Positions 1 to 17,139 are shown, counted from the first letter of the stretch. The stretch: 64,000 bases of DNA from Daedaleopsis sinensis (GCA_033807695.1 CM066309.1:2294001-2358000); one strand, 5' to 3'. Made by a program: numbers and translations. The notes: a model not told the origin generated them from the letters alone.

Positions 1-1140
1 AGGCTGGTTTACTAGCCTAGCGGTCGATGCACATGGGGATGCTCTTCGAAGCATGCATGTGGGTATACTCGTGACAGGCAGCCGCATGCAAGATCAGTCT
101 TCGTATCGTGGCAATTAGCGCATAATTGTAGCATTCCTGCGCAACAGGCTATTGTGACGCTTAGTTCGCTCATCGATGACGAAGACCATGCAACATACCA
201 TTGCTTCGAGAAGGATGCTTCATCTTGTCGCATGCGTCATATGCGCATATGCCCCCATCGCCCTATACCGTTCTCCGCCACGGGTCGGTTTTGGTGGAAG
301 AAGGCCACCCTCACCCGGGCGGACTAGCCGTATTTGCCGGCGTAGTCAAGGCAGCACATGCGGCTCGATACGCGATTCTAAAGGCCTCTTCTCATGTGGT
401 CTGGATGTTGCTGGTAGTAGGCACTGCTATAGGGCAAATGCCCAGTGTCCACTGGTTCACGTGTAGTCATGGTACAGTATGTACCTGACAGACGTCATGT
501 GTCTAGCTAGACTAGTCACCACTTAGTGAAATTGCAAGCTATGAACGATGCACGTAGCGTACCTGGTGGAGGTCGTGCATGCAGCACGCTGCATATTTGA
601 CGTGTGTCCTCGAGGCTCAGATGTTCAAATTCAAATAAGCTTCTATCTGCTGATGACTAGGACTACTTGCCTTCTGCCATCTATCGACCCTCGTGCTGGC
701 GATCAAGCTAGAGCCTAGAAGTTGCATGCTCGTGCAATGCTCGTGGGCAGCGATGAACTCATGCGAGCATAAGATAGGTATATGTTTGCTGATGATCAAG
801 ATTGAGGACGAACGCGTAACAAATTGCATGCGAAATCTGGAAGAGGACTTCAACAACAATCACAGAATATGCGAGTTCGTTATCGTGTGCGTCGCACGCG
901 TTTTAATGTCGCTGATGACCAGATCTGACTGCATGGGGCCAGGTGAGGGAATACAAAGGTGAATATGATAAGATCATACCACAATTTTCTTCGACGACGT
1001 CGACAAAACTCCAAGTGATAGAATCATCGTACTCACAGTCGCACACGAGTTCCTCAAAGGCATGAAGAATACATGTTCATGGGATGCGAGAGCGTAGATG
1101 GTCATAGAAAGTACAAGCATGCGTCGACAGAGGGAGAAGC
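1..1140. other. Intergenic, no gene recognised
   Basis: Both strands hold only short open frames without recognisable motifs or a consistent chain of splice sites. The right end is the 3' flank of the uL14 gene, whose stop codon is at 1141-1143 on the minus strand. Confidence 0.5.
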
Positions 1141-1925
1141 TTATACGACAGTGCCTGCGTTCGATGCAATACGCGGCCAGAGATCCGCCTGGACAGACAT
1201 CGTTTAGATTCTTCGTTGATGGGGTATATGGCGATATAGATCACTCACGCATTCTTTTGCGACCGGGCCAGTGATGGCAGAACCCTTCATCTCACCCTTA
1301 GGGTTGACGATAACACCAGCGTTGTCCTACAGGACCGTCAATATCGGCCCGTCTGGTACGATGTCTAGAACGAACTGACCTCGAAGTAGAGGAAGACACC
1401 ATCTCGCCTGCGCCACGCCTTGCGTTGGCGGATGACGACAGCGGGCATGGCTACACAGAAGGAATTGTAAACACACACGTTTGAGGGTGCCATGTCCCAA
1501 GGAGTCCGCTTCGCGCACAGGGACCGGCATGTGGGTATTGAAATGATCACTCACTTTTCTTCCTCAGCTCAGGCTTTCCCTTCTTCACAGACGCAACAAA
1601 CATGTCGCCGACACCAGCGTCAGGGAGACGGTTGAGGTGGGATCCGGTACCGTACGCCTCAATCACGAAGAGCGACTTCGCGCCGCTGTTGTCGGCGCAG
1701 TTGAGGACGGCACCAGTGGGAAGACCCATGGTCATCCGGAATTTGTTGCCAGAGGTACCCGCGCCTGATCAAAGCATCGAAGGGAAAGGCATTCGCGCAA
1801 GTCAGAACCATCGTGGATCGTTGGGAGGTAGAGAGGTACAAACCTGCAAGAAAAGCGAGCGACGTCGATCAGTCATCGTCAGGACATAGTTCTATGGTCA
1901 AGCAGGACGCACCGCGTTTCGACAT
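1141..1925 (-). CDS. rpl23: 60S ribosomal protein L23 (uL14)
   Basis: Universal large-subunit protein uL14, part of the subunit interface and factor-binding region of the cytosolic ribosome. Exons on the minus strand are 1913-1925, 1555-1764, 1380-1450, 1249-1326 and 1141-1188; they sum to 420 nt, giving 139 aa, the normal eukaryotic length. Diagnostic segments are [52 protein letters not shown] and the C-terminal [13 protein letters not shown]. The start is a 13-nt first exon coding MSKRG (ATG at 1925, donor GTGCGT) that joins in phase to exon 2; no other upstream ATG gave a phase-compatible uL14 start. Intron 1 is 148 nt, the others 53-104 nt. All junctions are GT-AG. The gene is convergent with nothing and lies 3' of the catalase gene on the same strand. 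Identity is very secure; the tiny first exon is the least certain part. Confidence 0.93.
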
Positions 1926-2379
1926 TTTGTTTGAGGACTTGCTGAAGTTGCTGGGGCTGTTGGCCTCGGTACACTATCCTACCACAAGGTTTCGACGCGG
2001 CAATTGCCGAGTGGTACTGTACAGTTCTTTGTGCAATCTAAGCGCCAACGTATGTTGAGGCGCCCGAGGAAGCGCTCTTCCACATCTCGCTGGCCGGCCA
2101 GTGGCCAGCATAGCTATGGAACGTAACTCTGGAGGCTGGAACGAATGCATCGAACTCTCCACTTACGATCATCTGAAAGCAGTACTGTATGTTCCTCCCA
2201 TGGGGGTAACGGATAGAGTCTTTTGTTATGTCTCGCAATGTGGAATGCTTGACAACCATCGTACAATTGCGTTCATCGTAGAAATACAACACAAGGATCA
2301 CTGCTCGCTACTACTCGTAACACACTGGAAAATCGTCCGTGCCGACTGTACTCCACAGCCCCATCTACGGATATCGACT
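1926..2379. other. Gap between catalase 3' end and rpl23 start
   Basis: It must contain the rpl23 promoter (minus strand) and the catalase 3' untranslated region. I see no clear TATA box and no gene-like open frame. Confidence 0.4.
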
Positions 2380-4429
2380 TCAGGAGCTGGTAGCAGCGTA
2401 TTTGAAGCGGACGGCCTCGGCCGCGGGCTTGAAGCTCAGAGGCTTGACGTGCGGCGCACCGATCGCGTCGGCGATGCGGTCGGACAAGCTCTGGTCCACG
2501 GCGGCGAACACGGACACTACAGTACGACAAACATTCCAAACACATCAGTAAGTGCCACGACAGAGCGAGCGGGATGAGCCACGTACGCTGCCTCGCCTTG
2601 ACCTCGGCACTCTTCGCGTTCTTCAAGTGACCGGCGACGTTGCCCACGAGGTGGTCGCGGTCGGTGTCGTTGAAGACCTTCTGCCAGAGCGCGCGCGGCT
2701 GCTCGAAGTCGACTAGAAATGCCGATGATCGTCAGTGCCAGCAACAATCGAAAGGCGCACTCGCGAATGTACGCACGCTCGGTGATCTCGCTCAGGTCGG
2801 CCTGCGCGGTGCCGAGGAATACTTCGTGCTCGACGTCCTCGTACGCCTTGGGCTGGTACTTGAGCGGCACGATGCTGCTCTGGTAGTTCGGGCGCGAGCC
2901 CTGGTTGTTGATCGCCATGAAACCGTCGCGCTGGAAGTTCGAGACGGGTGCGATTGGCGCGTTGACGGGAATATGAGAGTAGTTCACGCCGAGACGGTGG
3001 CTGCGTTCACAGTGAGACCCTTGCACGAACGAGATTGATATGATAAGAACTTACCGGTGGGTGTCGGGGTAGGAGAAGAGACGGGACTGGAGGACGGGGT
3101 CGGCAGAGGCCTCGATACCGGGCACCAGGTGCGATGGCGAGAACGCGGCCTGCTCGATCTCAGCGAAGTAGTTCTCGACGTTCTTGTTCAGCACGATCTT
3201 GCCGACGGGGCGGAGGGGGTAGTCCTTGTGTGGCCAGACCTTCGTCAAGTCGAGAACGTTGTAACGGAACTTCTCGGCCTGCTCGGGCGTCATCGTTTGC
3301 TGAAGATGTCTGTGTTAGTATTTTGAGAGACTCAGCATCAGACTGAGATGCACGTACAACGTAGACGGTCCAAGAGGGGAATTCGCCCTTCTCGATGTCC
3401 TCGAAGAGGGTCTGAGTACCGTAATCGGGGTTCTCACCCGCAAGCTTGGTTGCGACAGCGTCCGTTAGAGTCTTGAAGCCGCCGTCCTTGCGAACGTGGA
3501 CTTGGACGTAGTGGAACTTGCCGTCCTTGTTGACCCACTTGAAGGTGTGACCGGAGTAACCGTGCATCTTGTGGTAGCCGTCGGGAGTTCCACGGTCCGA
3601 GAACAAGATCATGACCTGGTGGATCGACTCCGGGTTTTGAGAGAGATAGTCCTGAACACCAAGAGGTCAAATTTCAGGTTTATCGTATAAAGACATGCCA
3701 TCGCTCACCCAGAACATGTCCGCATCCTTGAGGTGGGTCTGCGGGTCACGCTTTTGAGTGTGGATGAAGTGCGGGAACTTGGCCGGGTCGCGGATGAAGA
3801 ACACAGGGGTGTTGTTGAAGACCCAGTCGAGGTTACCCTCCTCAGTCTTGATCTTGATAGCGAAGCCTGGTCGTGTGCATTTAGTCAACAATAGAGCTGA
3901 CAAGACAAGCAAATGCCTACGAACCTCGAGGGTCACGAGCTGTGTCCGCGGAGCCCAACTCGCCACCAACGGTCGAGAACCGCATCGTCAGCGGGGACTT
4001 CTTCCCAACGGTGTTGAAGAGCGCCGCGCAGCTCAGGTCGCTAACGTCATGAGTGGCCTCGAAGTAACCATGGGCACCCGCGCCCTTAGCGTGGACGACA
4101 CGTTCTGCACATCGGCGCGCCACGTTAGCACCACACACGAGCAGCGACGCTCGAACACGACCGACGCACCTGGGATACGCTCGCGATCGAAGTGGGCGAG
4201 GAGATCGATGTGGTGGAAGTCTAGAAGGGCAGATCATATTCAATATCGCCTGCCGATCATGGTCCTCTCTGCCGTGCACGCGAGCCGAGGACGTCGAGGA
4301 CGCACCTTGCAACAAGAGGGGGCCAATCTTGCCGATGCGCTGAGCAGCGTACGGCCGGGCAACGGGTGCACCCGTCGACGTCGTGTAGACGTTGTTGTCT
4401 TGCGCACTGAAGACGGCTTTGGACGGCAT
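2380..4429 (-). CDS. Catalase, small-subunit heme type
   Basis: Breaks hydrogen peroxide down to water and oxygen. Nine exons: 4306-4429, 4170-4220, 3925-4104, 3709-3866, 3358-3651, 3055-3299, 2777-3000, 2587-2712 and 2380-2516; total 1539 nt, 512 aa, the length expected of small-subunit monofunctional catalases. The essential distal histidine lies in RVVHAKGAG (about His63), the distal asparagine in [14 protein letters not shown] (about Asn136), and the heme-ligating tyrosine in [14 protein letters not shown] (about Tyr346). No C-terminal flavodoxin-like domain follows, which separates it from large-subunit catalases. No signal peptide is seen; the last residues are ATSS, so no canonical SKL-type peroxisomal signal is present and the location is probably cytosolic (inference). 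All introns are GT-AG and 48-76 nt. The start is the first ATG of exon 1 with the frame [13 protein letters not shown]. The gene appears intact. Confidence 0.95.
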
Positions 4430-6197
4430 TGCTACAAGTGTTTGGTGGGGAGGGTGGTGCAGAAGGTTGAGGACTGGAAGCAGCTCGAGGGGAGAATGTG
4501 CGAATGGGGCACATCCTATTTGTAGGCTGGCCCACCCAGTCAGTCATGGCTCCATTCCCAGTGGAGGACCGACGGGCTGGGCGCCGCTGGATAGGATTGC
4601 TGAGCGTGTCAGCAGGTCCCGGAACCAAACGATGGATCTCTGTGAGTGCGGGGTTGAGTAATAGACGCAAGGAGTTCATGACCTCCACTTGCCTCACGTG
4701 ACGTGAATAAGCAACCTCTCACCGTCTAGGGGTTTCTAATGCTCACCTGATGATTCGGCACCCGACGCGCTCTCCAGCGGCCTAACGTTGACCATGTCTG
4801 GACCGGCCAATCCTTAACTGCGCGCTGTACGAGCGGGTGCAGCGTGATTATCCACCTCTCGACGATTTTCACCCGAGAGTGACCGAGGCAGACCAACGTC
4901 TTCACAGTCGCAGGTCACCGGTCAGATACGCAACAAGGACATGACTTTGCGGCCGGGGCGCAACGGACCTACCAGGCAACGGATGAGTGGATATTTTGGG
5001 ACTGGTACGGGAACGTGGACACCTTCGATCCACTTCTGTGAGAACCGCCTGGCCAGAATGTGGCCGTCGCAGCAGCCTGCCAGCCGTCCAACGCTTGCCT
5101 GGCACCTGCACAATCACAGAAGGACGAAAGCTTGATAGGTCACAGGGAAAACTCGGATGGCCAGGCATCGCGGCGCGCATCCTTGCGATCCCGTGCCCTG
5201 TCCATCTGACAGAGACAGTAACGCACGAACGTAGCTCGTCAGCTTCTCTGGGTCACGTTCGTCCACTCAGCGCAGCTAGCGATCACGCTAGGTCGTACCA
5301 GTAAGGTGCCACCATGAAATAGGGGACGATCCCATCTCATCTTCGGGGTCGTTCCTACCTCGCCCGACACCTCGCATGGGCTCGTGCGGGCCCGGCTCTG
5401 CGTAGCAAACTCGGGGCTGCTTCGTAGCCATTGAGTCGAAGCTGTCCTCGAGAATCGTGGGGGCACAGAGCTCGCCTAATGAATAGACGGCCCGGTTGCA
5501 GTGGGAAGCCAGCATGTTTCACGCATTGCAACCGGCATGATAATAACTGCTCTGAAATGAAGTTGTGGGAGTAGCGAAGGTTCGAGTCTGTTCATCATTT
5601 CTCCACGTACGCAGTGTCTACGAGCTCGTGAGATTGTTGAGAAAGATTTGAATGGTGTTATCACCGGTACGGTTGAGACCACACGCATCACCGATGAACC
5701 AAAGGCTCTAGACCTGTAGAGAGCATTGTCCTTCCGGTGAGAGCGCAGAAAACCTCAAAAGCCACGAACGTCAGAAACGTACCTCTACACTACAGTTCGT
5801 CGCTACGCTCGCTGTCTTATAAGACAGGGATGACAGAGCAGATAAGCAGATCAGGCAATAGCCATGCGGAGAAATGTCAAGGCGCCGTGGACCGTTATGT
5901 CAGAGTCCACGAGAAGACTGTCCTGTCCTCGGGCGAAGGTCACCATGCCTTGTTGAAATAGCAGAGATGACGAATCCACTTCCGACGGTGTGTGCCAGGG
6001 AGATGGTCCGGTGGAGAATGGTCCAAATACTGAAGAAATAACACACAATGAGAGGCTAATACAGTATGCGACCTTGCGAACTTCTCCATTCGGAAGCGCA
6101 TATGTCCCCCTGTCTTTCAACGACCCGTCAGCTACTAGTACTACTTCACACAACCTTTGTTGATGTGGACTCACCGTATCATCCTCGCTCATACCCC
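4430..6197. other. Long intergenic stretch
   Basis: About 1.8 kb between the catalase start and the sdh2 stop. It must include the catalase promoter. Short open frames occur on the minus strand around 5290-5510, but no domain, splice chain or Kozak-like start supports a gene. No repeat stands out. Confidence 0.4.
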
Positions 6198-7395
6198 TCA
6201 CTCGGCAGCAAGCTCCAGCTTCATCTTCGCGATGGCCGCGGCGGGGTTCAGGCCCTTCGGGCAGGTGCGCGAGCAGTTGAAGATGGTGTGGCAACGGTAG
6301 AGGCTCAGCTCGTTCTGCATCTTCTCCCTGCGCTGCGCTGTGTAGGTGTCCTGGACATTCTCGTGAGGACCGCGTTCGCTGACTTTAGACATTGGTAGGA
6401 GACATACCCGAGAGTCCGCCATCCAGCGGTAGGCAGCCATGAGGGTCGCAGGGCCGAGGTACTCATCCTGGTTCCACCAGTAACTTGGGCAGGAAGTCGA
6501 GCAGCACGCGCAGAGGATGCACTCGTACATGCTGTGAACAAAGGTAAGTACATGACCACCACGTCAGACGCGAGATTGTTCTAGTCTGAACGCAATGACG
6601 TAGAGAACGAGCGCATATATGATGTGCGCGGCGAGCGAATCGAAAAAAGAAACAGGGACATACCCATCGAGCTTCTTCCTGTCCTCCACCGACTGAAGGA
6701 ACTCGCGGTCTGCTGGTGGGTTGTCGTTCTGGAGGTAGGGCTCAATAGACTTGTACTGCTTGTAGAATTGGGTGAGGTCGGGGACGAGGTCCTTGACGAT
6801 GTACACTGCTCGCGGTGAGCCGCCCTGCCTCCTACGCGACCCAAGACGGAACTACTCACTGTGCGGGAGGGGGTAGATCTTGGTATCCTTGGACGGGGTC
6901 CTGTCGATCCTGCAGAGGCACGCCAGCGTGTTCTGGCCGTTGATGTTCATGGCGCACGAGCCGCAGATGCCCTCGCGACACGATCGACGGAAGGTGAGGG
7001 TGGGGTCCATCTCGTTCTTGATCTTGATGAGGGCGTCGAGGATCTGGATGGAGAGGAGGAGCACCATTCAAATATGCGCATGCGGGCCAGGAGGTAGAGC
7101 GGACTGACCATAGGGCCGCACTGGTTGAGGTCGACGGTGTAGGTCTGCAGTGTCGGCTTCTTCGAGGGCTCATCGGGGTTCTGAAGATAGCGGCCCCTTC
7201 AGTCAGTCAAGTTCAAACGGTGCACGAGATGTAAAAACAAGTGAAGGCTCAATGACATACCCAGCGGTAAATCTTGAACTCCTTGTTCAAGACAGGCTTT
7301 TGGACTGGGGCGGCCTGTGCGCGGAGTGCGGAGGTGGCGAAGCCACGCGTAGACTGCTTGAGAACGCTGGAACGAGCGGCGACGAGGGACTGCAT
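6198..7395 (-). CDS. sdh2: Succinate dehydrogenase iron-sulfur subunit (complex II)
   Basis: Carries electrons from the flavoprotein to ubiquinone in mitochondrial complex II. Six exons: 7261-7395, 7109-7180, 6860-7043, 6664-6805, 6408-6531 and 6198-6350; total 810 nt, 269 aa. The first 25 or so residues are Arg/Ser/Ala-rich (start [14 protein letters not shown]), as in a mitochondrial targeting peptide. The [2Fe-2S] ligands are Cys91, Cys96, Cys99 and Cys111 (CREGICGSC). The [4Fe-4S] centre uses Cys182, Cys185, Cys188 and Cys249, and the [3Fe-4S] centre Cys192, Cys239 and Cys245 ([15 protein letters not shown]). His240 is the residue whose replacement gives carboxin resistance in other basidiomycetes, so the sensitive form is encoded. 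All cluster cysteines are present and the gene looks intact. Confidence 0.95.
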
Positions 7396-8071
7396 AGTGG
7401 GAGGTCGTTGGATAAAGTGAAGGAGAGAGCGACGGAGGAGGGCGGGATAGCCGTGACGGTCGTCGGTGCACTTGATTTGAGCCTGCCTCCGGGAGGCGCC
7501 AGCTACCCCGGGTTCTTCGGCCGCATTCCTCCGATCCAATCACACGCTCCCAATTTCCTCTCCCCCTCCGCTACCGACTATGGCCGATGCAACAAGGCCG
7601 ACTTCATCCATTAGATTCAGCACTTCGAAGGAGGCCAGAATTCAAAGGAATATTATATTTTACAATGGATTGTATGGTAATATATAAGTTCATGCTTTCG
7701 AAGAGAGTACCAGAGAGATTCGACGGCGAGGCCAGCTGTAGATATCGATGTCCACACCAACAGAGGCTAGCTATCATCAGAGCACAAGACGATCTAGGGC
7801 TTCCAGATACAGTGGGAAATATACATTCGAGAGTCATGGCAGCGTGGTACGACGAGACACTAGTGACAAGAGAGACACAGAGAAACATGAAGGAGAGCCG
7901 AGAAGTATATAGGCAGCCGAGTAGACGAGAGAGGTGTAAACATGTGTGAGTGTGGGTTGCAAGTTGAGTAGGGTATGAATCCATGTCCATCACCGACTAG
8001 CCTTGGAGGTGCATGCAGGTCCAGAGGGTAAAGTGCCTATCGGCGAGAGGGAGGAAAGGATATGTGTTTAG
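7396..8071. other. Intergenic, sdh2 upstream and dma1 downstream
   Basis: It contains the sdh2 promoter (minus strand) and the 3' flank of the FHA-RING gene. No further gene is visible. No obvious TATA box precedes sdh2, and the sequence from about 7640 to 7690 is AT-rich. Confidence 0.4.
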
Positions 8072-9944
8072 TCACCGCTTGCGCTTGCCATGAATGCCAG
8101 CATCGCCTGTATGCCCACTGCCGTCCGTTGCGCCTTCTGCTTCTCCATCACCCTCCGAGTATCCTCCAGGGCTCGCACGAGCAGGCCCGGGGACGGGTGA
8201 CTCGGAGTTCTCCCTGACGTCCGCCATACGGTCCGCGTCCACGAATAACTGCTCCACTGCGAGCACCGAGTTGCTCTCTGGCAGTGGTGGAAGTGCGATC
8301 ACATCCTCCATCTCGGCATCTATGTCTTCCGCCATGTCGTCTGCCACTAGATGACTACTAGAGCCGGCTGCAGGAAGAGGAGGCACTGCTCGGTGACGGC
8401 GCGATCCCAAACGGCTAGCGCCAGTGTCCACCTCCACCTCAGTTTCAGCACCAACGTCGCGGTCGCGTTCACGCTCCCGGCTGCTAGCGTCGCCTGTGTT
8501 TGGACGATCTCCGATAGCAGTCGCTGAGATTGCTACCGCAGATATCGCGGACGCCTCCATGATAGACTGAGCGTCAAACTCGGGGTCCATCTCGACTTCG
8601 ACGTCTTCTTCCAAATCGGCGAACGTTCGGCAAAGGGGACAAGAGAAAGCTGGATGGTGGGTTTCGAGTAGAGGGCGGATGCACTTGTAGTGGAATGCAT
8701 GTGAACAGGGCGCAATGAAGAGCGCTTGATGGATCGTAACGCCGAATAAGCCTAGGAGCCACAAAACGTCAATCCGGGGGTATCACGGGAAAGAACAAGA
8801 ACATACAGATGCAACAGTCCGGGAGGGTCGACTTCGAAGCAGCCTTCTTGCCGTTACTTATTGAGGTTGAAGTTGGAATAGCAATTGCCTTGAGTTGCTT
8901 CAGAGCATTTGCGCTGGAAGACGGTCATCAGGGGAGATCCAACCAGAACTGCGGATAGACTCACTTGAATGGATTGGTGTGATTTTGCCATTCCCTTCCC
9001 ACTTCTATCTTGATCTTCACGCACTTATAGATGTCCTCGGTTCCGCCCTGATAGTCCACTCCCAGCTGCAACAGATCGCCGTCTTTGAGCTCGTGTGGCC
9101 GCGACTCGTTGTTCGCGGGGGACAAACGGATGTGGTTGAGGAAGGTGCCACTGCTGGATTTCGTGTCTCGGATGAAGAACTTGCCTCCGGACTCGACCCA
9201 AATCTCCGCATGCGCGCGGGAAACGACCTTGCTCTTGAATGCGAGCTTGTTCGACCCCATCGCGTTTGCCGCAGCGAGCCCTAACCCTGAGCGGTCCGTG
9301 AATCGTCCTATCCGTAGCGGGGCATCGCCTTCTCGCACATCGCGAGAAATGGGATCGAACTTGAGAGAGCGGCGTGAGTCGAGGTGGGGAACAAGGCGGA
9401 TGCGATGCGGGGGCCCGGCGCCCGTGGGGTGTGCTGAGGCTGAGCCCGATGCTGGGCCTGTGACTGTGCGTGCCACTGCGACGGGGGCGACATGGCTGCT
9501 GGTTGCGGCAGCGAGTGTGCCGGCTGAACGTCGTCTGCGGAGCATCTGTGAGAAACCGGGGGTGGAGGTAGACTGTGAGACGGAGGGCTGGATGTTGGAA
9601 GAGGCAGCAGCTGGGCGGCGGCGGTGGCCTGAGGAGTGGTCGGCCGCTGGGGTAAACGGAGGAGGGGAGTCTCTGGTGGCGGAGTCGTGGTGGGGTGAAG
9701 AGGGGTGTGACTGGGACGTGCCGCGGGGCCTCCCGCGCAGAAAAGAGCCCAGTATCGACTGGCGGGCGGAGACTGATGCGTCGCCTATGGTCAATGGGTC
9801 CATCGATGAGCAAGGGCCGTCGTCGTTGTTGTCGTCGTGGTCGTTGGAAGAGATTGAGCTGGACGTCGATCGCCAAGCTCCGACTGGCCCTGGCTGTTTG
9901 ACGCCGTGAGCCCCATATGGCTTGCCGCCGCCCTCCACTGCCAT
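8072..9944 (-). CDS. dma1: FHA-RING E3 ubiquitin ligase (Dma1/Chf type)
   Basis: Three exons, 8965-9944, 8807-8913 and 8072-8751, sum to 1767 nt, 588 aa. The first 200 residues are Ser/Pro/Ala-rich and probably disordered. An FHA domain, which binds phosphothreonine, spans about residues 210-315 with IGRFTDR, FKSKVVSRAHAEIWVE, DTKSSSGTFLNHIRLS and LKDGDLLQLGVDYQGG. A RING finger follows at about 360-405: CCIC, then PCSHAFHYKCI, then CPLC. The tail is acidic and ends in a short basic KRKR stretch. The FHA-then-RING order is that of fungal Dma1/Dma2, ligases that link mitotic exit and septation checkpoints to ubiquitin; in fission yeast Dma1 restrains the septation network in which Spg1 acts. 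That link is notable because spg1 is multiplied 10 kb away, but linkage by itself proves nothing. The introns are 53 and 51 nt. Orthology to Dma1 is inferred from domain order. Confidence 0.88.
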
Positions 9945-14264
<4,320 letters not shown>

Positions 14265-14326
14265 GATGGGTGACGGTGACGGGCGTGCGCTCGCCGTCCG
14301 GACTGGTGTTTCTGCTCCTTATAACG

Positions 14327-14334
14327 CATCGTCG
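14327..14334 (-). promoter_or_regulatory. Candidate TATA box of the CDH gene
   Basis: On the minus strand the sequence reads TTATAAGG about 65 nt upstream of the CDH start codon. Position and sequence fit a core promoter TATA element of an inducible secreted enzyme. The assignment is positional only. Confidence 0.4.
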
Positions 14335-15912
14335 CAAGCGAGACACGTAGTAAAAAGCGAGAAACACCCGAGCATCTCGGATGGTACAAGTTGGCCCTGT
14401 GTATGGTGCAAGCCCCGTGAGCTATTCGTAGTTATCACCGCGCGTTCCTGTGTCGATGCGAGCGAGAGGTGGGTTGACGACGACGTTGAGGACCCGCGCT
14501 AGTGGCTGTTAGCGGGAAGAACTCGGATGCGCAAGATCGCTCGTGACTGTTGCGTAGGCGAGTGAGAAGGACGAGGACGAAGCAAAACCCCGAAATTTTG
14601 CAGGGTTGGAAGGCTACTGGGCGCAGACACAGCCGCCGCACATAAACTTCCCATCATCACTTGTCTTGGAGAGGCGGAGGGCCAATGACCGGTCTGCGGC
14701 TTGTCAACCGAGGTTGTACCGATCATATGCCTGCTCGACTCTGGTTCCGTATAATCCGTCGGATGTCACGACACAACGGCTAGAGGACTATAAACGATAC
14801 CGGATCCCGAATGAATAGTGATGTCGACGGACTTACTATAAGTGCCTCTCCAGTCTGTGGGGCAGCGGGGTCCCGGCCCCAACCCCGCACTTCTCTGAAC
14901 GTCGCTCCGAGGGACAAGTTTACAAGTGCAGCACGAAGCATCTCTGTTCATAAGCAGTCAATGACTGCTGTTGAGACCCGAGATGGGTGTGCACACAGCA
15001 GTCGGCGGTACCTGTGAAGCATCTATCCGTCGACGTCTAGTAGTAGTACGCCACGGTCAGATGACGCGACAGACTGTCATAGCACATGTCGATACGCACC
15101 ACAGATCTTTCGCAAAAGAGAAGGCTATGCTTGGAATATAAGCATATGGCTCCATGGCCCTCGTGCAGCACGATTTAAGGGAAGAGGCACTTGCAATAGC
15201 TTGCAATAGACAAACAGTCACGCCGGCGTCTGCCAGTGCTGAGCGCTGAAGATCTGGCACAATCCGTGGAGACTGTATCGTCTATTATGTTGGTGTGCAG
15301 ACGATGCCAACTAAGCAGGCGCGTATTTTGATCATCTGGAATAAATCAGAGAGTGAATGGAACATGTTGAATCTTGATCAAGAAAGTGTCGAGGTTCGTT
15401 CAGAAGGCATTATTGTTTGGCAAAAGCTTTCGATCCTAATACGGACAAATAAATGTCAACAACGCTGCGGGCGCCTTAGAACTCATTCAAATGAGGTTGA
15501 AGTTCAAGCTACTAGTAGTAGTCAAGACTGCCATGATTATGATGTGACCTAAACCCATTCATTCATCTACCTTGGTTGTCTTGTAAAAACACCATGCTCA
15601 GAAGGAGCCTCAGAAGAAACCTTGAATAGTCTTCACTTCATCAAGATTCCCTGGAATAGACACACGGCCCTCACGGTCTTAGCATTGAGCTCCTATCAGG
15701 GTCAGTTTTTCCGGGGTTCGTGGGTGCTGGGTACACTAACGACCAAGCCGTATCTTCTACAGTGCCTGTGCCGAGCGTTGTACATGCTTCGTTCTGTGAC
15801 AAGGTTTAAGAGACCACCAGTAAGGCGGCTGCGAGCTATTACAAAACGCACCAGTGCCAGGGAGTACGATAGCGGTTATCTTCTCGTTCCCCGACACCGA
15901 CACACCCCCATC
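14335..15912. other. Divergent intergenic region, CDH and SDR1
   Basis: Upstream of both the CDH gene (minus) and the first SDR gene (plus), so it holds two promoters. From about 15410 onward it matches, with divergence, sequence upstream of the second SDR gene and sequence at 18919-18990, so this part belongs to the SDR tandem duplication. No other gene is recognised. Confidence 0.5.
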
Positions 15913-17139
15913 ATGGTCGCCGACACGCACGGTAAGCGCGTCGCTATCATTACAGGCGCGGCCCAAGGTATTGGCCGCGCCATCGCTACCAGGCTCGCAA
16001 AGGACGGACTCGACCTCGGACTCTTCGATCTCCCGGGCTGCCGCGATTTGTTGGAAGAGCTGGCGACGTCCACTAGACAGGAGTTTGGCACTCGAGTTGT
16101 CACCGTTTACGGGGATGTGTCCCTGGAAGAGGACGTCAAGAACCTAGTCAATACCGTTGTCGAGCAGCTTGGAGATTTATACGCCGTGAGTGCACATTAT
16201 CAACGAGCCTTCCGAGTGATTGATGTCATCTCAGATGATAGCTAATGCAGGCATCGGCGGTTCGATCTATCTTCTGCATGAGAGTATGGTCCCTCGCTTC
16301 CTGATAATCAGTAGCTCGTGACCTAATGACGAGTTCAAGCCCCTACAGCCTTGTTTGATAGAGTCATCGACGTCAACTTGAAGGGCGTGTTCTTCTGTTA
16401 CAAATATGCCGCCCTGCGAATGATCGAGCAAGGCAAGGGCGGTAGGCTGATCGGCGCAGCTTCCATAGCGGGCAAAGTCGGTAAGTTTCGTTCTCTCCGA
16501 GCCGCGATATATCAAATTTGTGGCACGCCCATATCTGTGACCAGGGAGGCCGGGCCAGTCGGTGTACTGCGCAAGCAAATTCGCGATCCGGGGTATGACC
16601 CAGTGCGCTGCCATGGACTATGGCAAGCACGGCATCACCGCAAACACATACTCCCCAGGAGTAGTGGATACGCCACTCAGTGAGTTAGCTCCTTGTCACA
16701 GGGAGAATGTATTTGATAAAGTGCCTGGTGAGCAGTACGAAACTCGGTTGCCGAAATTTGCGAACGTACGGGACAACAAAACAACCCGTTGGACGGGGAT
16801 GTGCGTTTTTGGCATAAAACAAATACTGCGATGCACGAACTCACTCTGAGCGTCTTGACGTAGTTCGATAATCTCTTCGGTCGGTACGGACAACCGGAGG
16901 ATATCGCCAAACTTGTATCCTTCCTCGTCTCTGACGACTCCGCGTTCATCACTGGTGAGTATGCACATTTGCTACACTTTAGAGACCTACTTTAAATGGC
17001 CTTCAAATCCGTTCACACACTGCGCGTTGTGCTGCAGGTCAATCCGTGAGTGCTATCCCAATCATGATGCTACTAGTCTTGAATGAGTTTAACTAATTTA
17101 TGACAGTACATCGTCGACGGCGGGAATACGTATGATTAA
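15913..17139 (+). CDS. Short-chain dehydrogenase/reductase, tandem copy 1
   Basis: Classical NAD(P)-dependent SDR, closest in look to acetoin/diacetyl reductase-like fungal enzymes; the true substrate is unknown. Eight exons: 15913-16185, 16235-16283, 16349-16480, 16545-16679, 16736-16800, 16864-16954, 17038-17045 and 17107-17139; total 786 nt, 261 aa. The nucleotide-binding motif TGAAQGIG is at about 14-21, IANAGIG follows, then the catalytic Ser146 (GAASIAGK) and Tyr159-x3-Lys163 (YCASK). The last exons code GRYGQPEDIA and ITGQS-YIVDGG. Exon 7 is only 8 nt, flanked by consensus sites. The donor at 16680 gives the only chain that keeps frame through exon 5 and is mirrored exactly in copy 2. 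There is no signal peptide. The gene looks intact. Confidence 0.88.

Noticed and set aside
5239..5515. Protein-like minus-strand stretch in the catalase upstream region.
   Set aside because: No domain and no consistent exon chain could be built around it.
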